The position numbers were made by a program, and so were the translations under genes. The notes below the pieces were generated by a model that was given only the letters and a program-made list of their open reading frames with translations, was not told the DNA's origin and did not search any database. A stretch of 64,000 nt of DNA, from positions 62,001 to 126,000 of the forward strand of contig QZKW01000082.1 of the NCBI GenBank assembly GCA_003599885.1, read 5' to 3'. Below, in pieces: positions 47,341 through 56,112 of the stretch. Positions within the stretch are counted from its first letter, which is position 1; each line of letters starts with the position of its first letter. This DNA comes from Desulfobacteraceae bacterium (GTDB lineage Bacteria; Desulfobacterota; Desulfobacteria; Desulfobacterales; Desulfosalsimonadaceae).

Positions 47341-48456
47341 CTATCTTTTAACGTTGACAGACACTTTTCCCAGCCCCAGACGATTCCTGTCGGCGGTTTC
47401 TCTTTTTTTGACAGACCACTCCCTGACTGTGGAAAGGGCGTCCGTGGCAAAATTCGGGTGTTGATCCGGCGGGTATTCTTCGAGGGACGTATCCATGGCA
47501 TCCGCATAGATCGCCCGCCCCAGAGGGGTTCGCGTGACCAGCGTGGTCCAGCCTTCTTCCGCGCCGATGCCGCCAAAGGAAATATCTGCAAATTCCGCCG
47601 AATAGTCGGAACAGTAATTGCAGGCATACCGCTTCATAAAATCCAGATCCGCAATGGGAATGGTCCGCATGTCGCCATTTTTCAAATGGACCATGAAGGT
47701 TTCCTTGATATTGAGTTTTTTCACGTCCTCCCAGTTAAACTGATGATCAAGGGCCAGTTTTTGTTTCTGCTCATCTCCAAAGACAAAATTGCCGGCGCAA
47801 AACAGACCAAGGCAATATTTAATGGCGTCGGACGGAACAATGCCTAAAACTTCCATCCGGCGGTACGCCTTGATCTGGCAGGGGGTTCCCACCAGCGCAA
47901 CCCGGCGGAGCCCTTTTTTCATCATGGGCGCGAATTCCTCGATGGAGGAATAGGTGACGTATTTTTCGCTCATGTTTTTCATGCCGTGAGAGGTGTCAAA
48001 ATAGAATCCGGCGGCCTCGCTGATTTCAGAGCGGGTCACCGCAAGGCAGGGCCGGCGCTGAAAAGGCCCCGTCGGTTTCGTGACAATGGCCCCGTCAATG
48101 CGGCCGGTGTCAAACAGATGAAGAAGCAGGGCGGTGACCACCCCGCCGTCGGTGGCTTTGCTGCGGATTTCCGGATTTTTGGCCCGGGCTACGCTGGCTT
48201 CAATGACCCGTCCGCAGGGAGCGCTCCACGCGGCTTTTCGCTTGGTTTCCTCTTCCAGTTCGTCAATCTCAGGGCAAATGGAATAACACAACCCGCATTC
48301 AATGCATTTTTCCATGTCTTTATAATGGGGTTTCCCGTCGTCGTCCAGCTCCAGAGCCCCGTAATTGACAGCGGTGCAGAACGTGACGCAGCCGCCGCAC
48401 CGATGGCACAGGCCCGGTTTCTGGACTTCCTGAACCAGGTTGAAAAAAGTTTCCAT
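47341..48456 (-). CDS. F420 hydrogenase/dehydrogenase beta-subunit family protein (FrhB-like)
   Basis: 371 residues, FAD and iron-sulfur protein. Two N-terminal ferredoxin motifs (CHRCGGCVTFC...CIECGLCYSICP), then the FrhB-type domain (KATDGGVVTALL, RVALVGTPCQIKAYRR, CLGLFCAGNF, CNYCSDYSAEFADIS). AGGAGG ribosome site; start at 48456. It lies between mvhD and mvhG. It could link the Mvh-Hdr complex to F420, NAD(P)H or another acceptor; the family name does not prove F420 use here. Confidence 0.9.
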   Translation of the reverse strand: METFFNLVQEVQKPGLCHRCGGCVTFCTAVNYGALELDDDGKPHYKDMEKCIECGLCYSICPEIDELEEETKRKAAWSAPCGRVIEASVARAKNPEIRSKATDGGVVTALLLHLFDTGRIDGAIVTKPTGPFQRRPCLAVTRSEISEAAGFYFDTSHGMKNMSEKYVTYSSIEEFAPMMKKGLRRVALVGTPCQIKAYRRMEVLGIVPSDAIKYCLGLFCAGNFVFGDEQKQKLALDHQFNWEDVKKLNIKETFMVHLKNGDMRTIPIADLDFMKRYACNYCSDYSAEFADISFGGIGAEEGWTTLVTRTPLGRAIYADAMDTSLEEYPPDQHPNFATDALSTVREWSVKKRETADRNRLGLGKVSVNVKR

Positions 48457-48533
48457 AGTTCCTCCTGTGGTCGAAGACCATTGATTTTGAAGGCAGGTTA
48501 AGCTTCTGTCAATCCACCCGCTTCCCCTTGCTT

Positions 48534-48965
48534 TTATGCCGCTGCGGCACGTTCGGACACGATTGTATTGGGGCCCAGGGCCTTGATTGTTTCGGTAAAC
48601 CGGGTGATGAGTTCGGCAAACCGGGGCGCTTCGGCTGATGAAACCCATTCAATGGCAAACCGTCGGGTGTCGATGCCGGATTCCTCCAGAACAATATGGA
48701 TGGCTGCAGATCTCGCCAGTGCTTTTTCATTACCTTCCAGGTAATGGCATTCGCCGATGTGTCACCCCATGACCATCACGCCGTCAGCGCCTTTGGTCAG
48801 GGCTTCCACCACCAGTTCCGGATGGACCATCCCCGAGCACATCACACGGATGGCGCGCATATTCGGCGGATACTGGATTCGGGAGATGCCGGCCAGATCG
48901 CCGCCGGCATAGGCGCACCAGTTGCACAGAAAACCAATAATCTTGGGTTCAAACGGTTCGGACAT
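48534..48965 (-). CDS. mvhD: Hydrogenase/Hdr linker subunit MvhD, selenoprotein
   Basis: 143 residues with Sec at position 68. The frame from 48965 reaches an in-frame UGA (48762-48764) in GADGVMVMG-U-HIGECHYLEGN, where MvhD/VhuD has Cys or Sec, and continues for 75 more family-typical residues (RRFAIEWVSSAEAPRFAELI) to TAA at 48534. MvhD carries a [2Fe-2S] cluster and passes electrons from the hydrogenase to HdrA. AAGGAG ribosome site. SECIS hairpin at 48728-48746. Confidence 0.94.
48728..48746 (-). promoter_or_regulatory. SECIS element of mvhD
   Basis: Starts 15 bases after the UGA: 7-bp stem CATTACC/GGTAATG with loop TGGAA (minus strand). Nearly the same loop and spacing as in mvhA. Confidence 0.87.
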
Positions 48966-49070
48966 GGTTTGTTCTCCTTATTATACAGGCTGTAGGCTGA
49001 AGTCTCTTATTTTAAAAATCAATTGCATCATTCTTCTGACTTCTGGATTCTGTCTTCTGAATCCTGCCCC

Positions 49071-52000
49071 TTATCCAATCAAATCCAGGGCCGCATAGAC
49101 CTGGGCCCGCAACTGTTCGGTTGTGAATCCATGGACCATCACCCCGCGTTTCGGGCAGGTGGCGGCGCATAAGCCGCATCCTTTGCACAGGGCCTTGTCG
49201 GTGCTGATTTTTTTGGCGGTATGGCCGTTGTCCGAATGTTGTGTCAGTGTAATGGCCCGGTAGGGACAGACATCCAGGCAAAGGGCGCAGCCATCGCAAT
49301 GGTCGGTGACAAAGGACTTGATGGCGTCAAGCTGCATCACGTTTTGTGAAAGAATGACATTGGCGCGGGCAACCGCTGCCTTGGCCTGGGAAATGGATTC
49401 ATCAATGGGTTTGGGATAGGTGCAGAGACCGGCGATAAACAGGCCGTCCACCGCCATGTCCACGGGCCGCAGTTTGGGATGGGCCTCATTCAGGAAACCG
49501 TCCGCATTCACCGCGCATTTGTATAATTCAACGAGTTCCCTGGTTTCATTGGGAACGATGGCGGCGGCCAGTATCAGATAGTCCGTGGTGAGTTCCAGCG
49601 GCATGCCGAGGATCGGATCCGTCACCTTGACCGTCAGGGCTCCGTCTGTTTTGGCCACCAATGGCGGATTTTCCAGATCATACCGGATGAAAACGACACC
49701 CCGGCGTCTGGCTTCGGTGTATAGATCTTCCCGTGTGCCGTAGGTGCGCATATCCCTGTAAAGAACATACACATTCATGGACGGATTTAACGTTTTGAGG
49801 GTAATGGCGTTTTGTACCGAATGGGTGCAGCAGACCCGGCTGCAATAGGGCCGCCGGGTATTTCGCGATCCCACGCACTGGATGAATACGGCGCTTCCGG
49901 CGGATTGAACGCGGTCCTTTCGTTCTGCCAGTTCCTTTTCAAATTCGAGGTGGGTCATGATGCGAGCATCTTCGCCGTACATGAATTCCGTAGGCTCGGA
50001 TTCCCGTGCGCCGGTGGCAAGAACCGCGGCGCCGTATTGTATTTCACGGGATTCGTTTCCGATTTGAATGGAACTGGTAAAATTGCCCACCGTGCCGGTG
50101 GATGACGTCAGACGGGCGTTTTTAAGGATTTCGATCCGTTCATGGCTTTCCACCTTCTGGATCAACTGTTCAAGCATGGGCCGGATTTTTTCATTTTTGG
50201 CGGTTGTGGAAAGGTGCCAGGCATTGCCGCCAAGGGCGTCGGTTTTTTCCAACAGCATGGTTTCATATCCCTGGTCCGCCAGTCCCAGAGCCGCATTCAT
50301 GCCTGCAACGCCGCCGCCGATCACCAGCGCCTTTTGGACAACATTCACCTGGAGTTCCTGAATCGGAAAAGCCAGGCCCACCTTGGCGGCCGCCATCCGG
50401 ACCTGGTCCATGGCCTTGGCTGTCGCCTTTTCCGGCTGTTTTTGATGGACCCAGGAATTGTGGTTCCGGATATTGGCCATTTCCACCAGATAACCATTGA
50501 GCCCCGCTTCTTTCAAGGTATCCTGAAACAGGGGTTCATGGGTCCGGGGGGTGCATGCGGCAATGACGATACGGTTAAGATTCTGCTCCCCGATGACTTT
50601 TGCCAGCAGTTCCTGGGTGTCTGTGGAGCAGGCGAACATATTGTTTTCGGCGTGAACAACATAAGGCAGTGTTTTGGCGTAATCCACCACTGCCGCCACA
50701 TCCACCACACCCGCGATATTCGATCCGCAGGAACAGACAAACACGCCGATTCTTGGGGGCTGGCCGGAAAGGTCTTTTTCAGCCGGGTATTTTTTTTCTC
50801 TGGTCAGTGTGCCTTTGGCGGAAATCAGGGCTTTGGACGCTTCGGCGCTTGCGGCGGACGCAACCGCAACAGAGCTGGGAATATTCATCGGGCCCTTGAA
50901 ACAGCCGCTGACAAAGATTCCGTCTCTTGAACTGGATACCGGGGTAAAGCTGCCGGTTTTTGCAAAATTGTATGCGGTGAGTTCAATGCCTGTTTTTTGA
51001 GACAGGTCCAGGGCGTCCGCAGATGCTTCCATGCCCACGGAAAGAACCGCCATGTCGAAATCTTCTTTTAGCTGACGCCCGTCTTCGGTGACGTATCTCA
51101 TGGTTACCCCGGTGTTGCCAGGGCCGGGCTCGATGGTATGGGGTCGTGCGCGGACAAACCTGATATCGTGTTCTTTCGCGTAATTGTAATACAGCTCAAA
51201 TTCTTTTCCGTGGCTGCGGATGTCCATATAAAACAGGGTCTGCCGCCCGCCATCCGGAAGATGCGCGGCGGTGATCAGGGCCTGCTTCATGGCATACATG
51301 CAGCAGACGCTGGAGCAGTATCCGTTTTCGCAGCGGTTGGTGCTTCTGGAGCCGACGCACTGAATCCAGGCGATGTTTTTGGGTTCTTTGTGATCAGAAG
51401 GCTTTTCCAGGTGCCCGTGAAACGGGCCGCCGGGGGACAGCATCCGCTCATATTCAAGGCCGGTCACCACATCCGGTATTTTCCCATATCCGTAGAAATC
51501 AATCCCTGCCGGGTCAAAGGGTTTGTAGCCGGGAGAGAGGATCAGAGACCCAACGGAAAAGGTCTGGATTTCCTCTTTATCATCAAAGTTGATGGCGCCG
51601 GTGGGACAGAATTTTTCGCAGGCCCGGCATTTCCCCTTGGTGGTAAAAAGGCAGGTTTTCGGATCAATGGCATATTTCAGCGGAACCGTCTGGCCATACT
51701 GGATATAGGCGGCCTTTCGTTTGGAGATGCCCATGTTGAATTCATCATCCACTTTTTTTGGGCATTTTTGTGAACAGATACCGCAGGCAATGCATTTGTC
51801 CATGTCTATAAAACGCGGGTTCTTTTTGACCGTGACGGAAAATGCGCCCGCCTGCCCCGTAACCGCAACCACTTCTGATAATGTCAGTATTTCAATGTTT
51901 AAGTGCCGACCGCACTCCACCAGTTTTGGCGAGATAATTCACATGGCGCAGTCGTTGGTGGGGAAGGTTTTGTCCAGTCTTGCCATTCCGCCGCCAATGC

Positions 52001-52385
52001 CGGGGCCTTTTTCAAGCAGATAAACATAGTATCCTGAATCTGCAAGATCCAGTGACGCCTGAATACCGGCGATTCCGCCGCCGACAACCATAACCGATCC
52101 AACAGGTTTGTCTAACATGCGCACCTCTTTTTGAATTATGGGGGTTTCGGGTTTTGCTGTTTTGCCCGGGCCGGGAGTTTTGGCGGCATCCGCCATCAGT
52201 TCAAGAATCATATTCTTTGCAACGCCCTTGGATTCAAGGAAACGGGTAAACGATTCCCGCCCGATCCCATATCTTTTGCCGACCATTGGCGTTGCGTCAA
52301 GTTCGCCATTTTTGATCCAGTTCCGAACCGTATTCCGGTGAATGCCCAGCATCTTGGCGAGTTTTCCCACCCGGATTTCAATCAT
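49071..52385 (-). CDS. hdrA: HTH-HdrA fusion, selenoprotein, double-flavin electron-bifurcating subunit
   Basis: 1104 residues read through an in-frame UGA at 51939-51941 (U149). Residues 1-65 form an excisionase/MerR-like helix-turn-helix ([19 protein letters not shown]). HdrA proper starts at about 90: FAD motif [19 protein letters not shown], then [18 protein letters not shown], where methanococcal HdrA has Sec. Ferredoxin motifs [12 protein letters not shown] and CRACEKFCP lie at 198-261; a second Rossmann FAD motif lies at about 683 ([20 protein letters not shown]) and ferredoxin motifs at about 1026-1070. A strong AAGGAG precedes 52385; an internal ATG at 52118 with GAGGTG could give HdrA without HTH. 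Confidence 0.93.
51902..51916 (-). promoter_or_regulatory. SECIS element of hdrA (candidate)
   Basis: Starts 22 bases after the UGA: stem AGTGC/GCACT with loop GGTCG (minus strand), resembling the GGUCU loop of the E. coli fdhF SECIS. Less stable than the other two. Confidence 0.7.
52118..52130 (-). promoter_or_regulatory. Internal ribosome site and alternative hdrA start
   Basis: On the minus strand, AGAGGTGCGCATG gives a good internal start at 52118 before [12 protein letters not shown]. It would yield a conventional HdrA of 1015 residues with Sec at 60 alongside the HTH fusion. Confidence 0.5.
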
Positions 52386-52879
52386 GCTGTCTCCTTATTT
52401 ATAATTCTCATCACGCGTTGGCACATATTCGGCACAGCCGCCATCACCGGCCCGGAAAGTCCGGGATTGATTTCCTCTGGGATGTGGGCGATCTGGACCA
52501 CCAGCACGCGAACGTCTACATTTGTCAGGTCCTTCAGTTCCTTCAGCATGTTGGTGGTGGGGAACTGGTGCAGGGAGAAATCGCTGGTTTTTTTTGGGTC
52601 GATATTGTCTACATCAATTTCAAAAATATCGCCGGGAAGCTTCCCGTCATGTTCTGCGGCATCAATAATAATGATCTGCCGGGGCTTTTCTTCAGACAGC
52701 AGAATGTCAAACAGCGCATCCCGGATACCGGTTCCGGCATCCAGACACAAAACATGTTCCGGGATCTCATGGTGTTCTTGGAGATGTTCAATTACTTCGG
52801 GGCCGAATCCGTCATCGCCGAACAGTGGATTGCCGCACCCGAAAACAAGGCAGGGTGTTGAATGGCTGCTTTGGGTCAT
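52382..52879 (-). CDS. Hydrogenase maturation endopeptidase
   Basis: 165 residues, HyaD/HycI/FrcD-type protease removing the C-terminal tail of the hydrogenase large subunit after His in the CATH motif. The nickel-sensing acidic residues are in [16 protein letters not shown] and CLDAGTG; the C-terminal part contains [12 protein letters not shown]. The first gene of the Mvh-Hdr operon, with the stop overlapping the start of HTH-HdrA. Its presence agrees with the recovered MvhA tail. AAAGGAAAG ribosome site. Confidence 0.9.
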   Translation of the reverse strand: MTQSSHSTPCLVFGCGNPLFGDDGFGPEVIEHLQEHHEIPEHVLCLDAGTGIRDALFDILLSEEKPRQIIIIDAAEHDGKLPGDIFEIDVDNIDPKKTSDFSLHQFPTTNMLKELKDLTNVDVRVLVVQIAHIPEEINPGLSGPVMAAVPNMCQRVMRIINKETA

Positions 52880-52898
52880 TGTCTTTCCTTTGGTGGGA

Positions 52899-52955
52899 TG
52901 TTCATGTGCGGTTTGTGCGGTTTGTGCTTATTGTGCAGTTTGTGCAATATGAACA
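52899..52955. repeat. Five tandem 9-base repeats in the hydrogenase operon leader
   Basis: TGTGC starts at 52905, 52914, 52923, 52932 and 52941, exactly every nine bases (consensus TTTGTGCNN). The array is bracketed by TGTTCAT (52899-52905) and its inverse ATGAACA (52949-52955). It lies 20-75 bases before the protease start. On the minus strand it can be read as a short His/Lys-rich leader peptide (HKLHNKHKPHKPH) ending in a stop that overlaps the protease ATG. Confidence 0.75.
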
Positions 52956-53175
52956 CTGTTTTTTTAAATAAACACAGTCCATAGATTGTGTCAATAAGAA
53001 ATCGGGTATCGTTTGAAAATGGCGATGACAATGGTGGCGGCATCCTGAAAAACCAAACTTCTGGGGCAAGGCGCTTCGCCCTGAACGTTAAAGCTTGAAG
53101 TTCAGGTTTCAGGTTGATATGAAGCTGTAGTTTGTGACTTGATAAGAATTATCAAAATGGAATTATGTTTACCCG

Positions 53176-54510
53176 ATGATTATTAAAACCATTTTCAGGG
53201 AATTGCCATCAGCGGCGTCTTTTGGGTGGAACAGCATGAAAAGAGTCCGGCAGACCGCCGTCATTCTGGGCGGAATCGGGCTCGGCTGGGCGCTGGGCGA
53301 CCGGATTCCAACGCCGGTATTGATGCGAAGGGCTTTTGAACGCCTGGGCGCAACCTATATTAAAATCGGTCAATTGATCGCCAGTTCGCCCTCCCTGTTC
53401 CCCGAAGAATATGTGATAGAGTTTCAAAGGTGCCTGGATCAGACCGAGCCGGTGGCGTTCAAAAACATGGAAAAAATTCTGGAAGAAGAGCTGGGGAAAA
53501 ATTACATTCCTGAGATTTTCAGCCATGTCAATCAAACCCCCCTGGCTTCCGCCTCCATTGCCCAGGTGTATGCCGCCCGCCTGGCCAGCGGAGAAGATGT
53601 CGTGATTAAAATTCAGCGGCCCGGCGTGGAAACCATTCTGACAACAGACCTGAATTCCCTTTATTTTGCCGCCGTGACCCTTGAAAAGCTGATTCCCCGT
53701 TTGCAGCACGCCTCCCTGGCCGGCGTCCTGTCTGAAATCCGCCGAACGGTTTTAGAAGAATGCGATTTCAACAAAGAAGCGGAAAATATTGAAATTTTTT
53801 CCCGGTTTTTAGAGCTTAACGGAAACAAAGAGGTGGTGACGCCCAAGGTGTATCCTCATGCTTCATCAAGGCGCGTGCTGACCATGGAACGCTTCTATGG
53901 CGTTGCAGTTCGTAAACAATTGTTAAATTCCACCGAGAATCTTTACCGGATTCTGGGCGCAGCGTTCCAAACCTGGATGGAAAGCATTACCGGATGTGAA
54001 TTGTTCCATGCAGACCTTCATGCCGGCAATCTGATGATTTTAGATGACGGCCGTGTCGGTTTTATTGACTTCGGCATTGTGGGGCGGATATCGGAAAAAA
54101 CACAGGAAGGGGTCCAGTCGTTGATCAAGGCCATGATGATGATGGACTATAAAACCATGGCCGAGTCCATGCTCGTCATCGGCATGACCCGGAAAAAAGT
54201 GAATACGGCCCGGCTGGCGAAAGACCTGGAGGATTTCTATCTCTCCGTTGAATCCTCAATACCTGATGAAGGCTTGCCTGTAGGCATCACCGAAATGTCC
54301 GAACCGGACCACACCCTTCTGGAAATCGTTCGTATCGCCGAAACGCATGGCATCCGGTTTCCGCGTGAATTCACCCTGCTGCTGAAGCAGTTCCTGTATT
54401 TTGACAGTTACCGGGATATTCTGTTTGATATGGCGGGAGCCAATATGGAGGGGCTGATGGAAGACGTCATCCTGAAACTGGAAGGATTCGATCCATCGCT
54501 GCTGCAATAA
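53176..54510 (+). CDS. ABC1/UbiB-family atypical kinase
   Basis: 444 residues. The UbiB/ABC1 kinase-like motifs are present: LGATYIKIGQLIASSPSLFP (KxGQ), PLASASIAQVYAARLASGED, VVIKIQRPG, FHADLHAGNLMILDDGRVGFIDFG. It lacks the long C-terminal membrane helices of E. coli UbiB. In anaerobes such proteins assist isoprenoid-quinone or lipid metabolism. Isolated gene, divergent from the hydrogenase operon. Confidence 0.9.
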   Translation: MIIKTIFRELPSAASFGWNSMKRVRQTAVILGGIGLGWALGDRIPTPVLMRRAFERLGATYIKIGQLIASSPSLFPEEYVIEFQRCLDQTEPVAFKNMEKILEEELGKNYIPEIFSHVNQTPLASASIAQVYAARLASGEDVVIKIQRPGVETILTTDLNSLYFAAVTLEKLIPRLQHASLAGVLSEIRRTVLEECDFNKEAENIEIFSRFLELNGNKEVVTPKVYPHASSRRVLTMERFYGVAVRKQLLNSTENLYRILGAAFQTWMESITGCELFHADLHAGNLMILDDGRVGFIDFGIVGRISEKTQEGVQSLIKAMMMMDYKTMAESMLVIGMTRKKVNTARLAKDLEDFYLSVESSIPDEGLPVGITEMSEPDHTLLEIVRIAETHGIRFPREFTLLLKQFLYFDSYRDILFDMAGANMEGLMEDVILKLEGFDPSLLQ

Positions 54511-54606
54511 CCGTCGAGCAGCAACCGCTAAAGCAATGACAAATGACTCAGGATTGCAAACAAGCCCTGAAATCATTTGTCATTATTATCGACTCCGCCT
54601 TGCGGC

Positions 54607-54837
54607 TTATTCAACGATTTCCAATACGGTTCGTTTTTTTATTTTGGCGGATGCGGCGCTTAAGATCAATCGCATGGCATGGGCCGTATTGCCTTTTTTC
54701 CCGATCACTTTGCCCATGTCCTCCTTGGCGACCTTTAATTCGATAACAGACGTGTGGGCGCCTTCTATCTCATCCACCGTGACTTGTTCCGGATTATCAA
54801 CCAAAGACTGGGCAATCAGCTTAATCAGCTCTTTCAT
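54607..54837 (-). CDS. khpA: KH-domain RNA-binding protein
   Basis: 76 residues, one KH domain with the GKVIGKKGNTAHAMR (GxxG) loop; matches the KhpA/YlqC family that binds RNA with KhpB. The start at 54837 has a GGAGAT-type ribosome site. Confidence 0.9.
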   Translation of the reverse strand: MKELIKLIAQSLVDNPEQVTVDEIEGAHTSVIELKVAKEDMGKVIGKKGNTAHAMRLILSAASAKIKKRTVLEIVE

Positions 54838-54983
54838 CGCGCTATCTCCAAATTAGAAGGTGAGAATGTAGACGGGTATTTCTGCCGATATGATTATTGA
54901 TCCATTAACATGATAACGTGTGAAAAACAATAATCATTTTTTCAAATTTTATTCTAATAGCCATCCCGAAAGAGCAGATGTCG

Positions 54984-56072
54984 TCAACCCGAACCCAGGC
55001 TTTCAAGGGTTATATCATAAGCTGGGATCATATTTTCCCATAAAAACGATGCCATCCTTTCCGAAAGCCGGGTTTGAATGCCTGAAAATCCTTGAACGTC
55101 CGTAATGATGCGGGAAAGTTTTTCAAGCAGATCGTTTCTGTTTTTGTACAGGCAATGTGCATGAAATTCTGCGGGGAGGATTTCCGGATAGGACAAGCGG
55201 TTCGGCAACAGGGGAAAACAGCCCATGATCACAGCCTCGATGACCGACATGCCGAAGTTTTCCTGAATAGCTGTGCTGACAACCACGGTTCCCTTCTTCA
55301 GCCACCGGATGTAGTCTTCTCTTGACGCCACATACCCGAAGGCCACAATCCGGTCTTTGAGGATTTCCCGGGCGCGGACAAATTCTTCGGGAATTTTGCT
55401 GAAGTTTTCCCCCATGAGCGCCACTTGAAAATCCAGCCCCTGCGCGTTCAATTCTTCCAGTACGCTGAAAAATAACCGGTGATTTTTGTCAAACCCCCAC
55501 CGGTGATTCCAGATAATAAGCGGCGGGGAATTTTGCGTCCGGGCAACAACCTTCTCCTGTCGGGGGAGGGTGATGCCCGGATACAGAACAAAAGATTTGC
55601 TGCGGATCTTATCCGTAATGCCTTCAGGCCTGAAGTCTTTTCCCCGGTTCAAAAATTCGGGCACAGCGCTTAAAAAAGCCTCCCGGTGGGTGTTTGAATT
55701 AAATACCACCTGGTCGGCGACCAGGGCGGTGGTGATGTTGATCATGCCAAGCATGAACGCGCTCCGGTCGCCTTTGGGCTGAGGGTAGGTCAACTGGTTT
55801 TCATGGAAATACACCATGACCGGCGGACATGACGGCCCGATCAGGGCCTTGAAATCCGCCAGATTGAAGAGGCTGGTGACGATCACGCCGTCATACTGGT
55901 CAAGGGATGGAATGTGGCCCGCCATGTAAAGCGCGGCCCCGAGCATGCGCCAGCGAAAGTTTTCGCCGGGCATTTCAAGAACATCGATGGTGTGGGAAGA
56001 ATGGCTGGCCAGGCCTTTGACAAACAGGGCGTGCGATCCGATACAGTATGTTTCGATAAAAAGAAAATTCAG
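54984..56072 (-). CDS. tRNA-queuosine alpha-mannosyltransferase (DUF3524), apparent CTG start
   Basis: 362 residues, GT4-type glycosyltransferase that matches the DUF3524/QTMAN family adding mannose to queuosine-tRNA. Typical N-terminus LNFLFIETYCIGSHALFVKG and C-terminal donor site VVSTAIQENFGMSVIEAVIMGCFPLLPNR. The first ATG in frame (55973) would cut off 33 conserved residues; the family start aligns with a CTG at 56072, with AGGGA nine bases before. Downstream of the DEAD-box gene. Confidence 0.85.
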   Translation of the reverse strand: MNFLFIETYCIGSHALFVKGLASHSSHTIDVLEMPGENFRWRMLGAALYMAGHIPSLDQYDGVIVTSLFNLADFKALIGPSCPPVMVYFHENQLTYPQPKGDRSAFMLGMINITTALVADQVVFNSNTHREAFLSAVPEFLNRGKDFRPEGITDKIRSKSFVLYPGITLPRQEKVVARTQNSPPLIIWNHRWGFDKNHRLFFSVLEELNAQGLDFQVALMGENFSKIPEEFVRAREILKDRIVAFGYVASREDYIRWLKKGTVVVSTAIQENFGMSVIEAVIMGCFPLLPNRLSYPEILPAEFHAHCLYKNRNDLLEKLSRIITDVQGFSGIQTRLSERMASFLWENMIPAYDITLESLGSG

Positions 56073-56112
56073 AGTGTTTGTTCCCTGGAGCTGGAAAAAC
56101 CAAAAACAGTCA

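Noticed and set aside
51939-52385. A separate 148-residue HTH protein and a separate HdrA of 949 residues
   Set aside because: Both lie in one frame divided only by a UGA at a conserved Sec position, and the join restores the FAD domain continuity.
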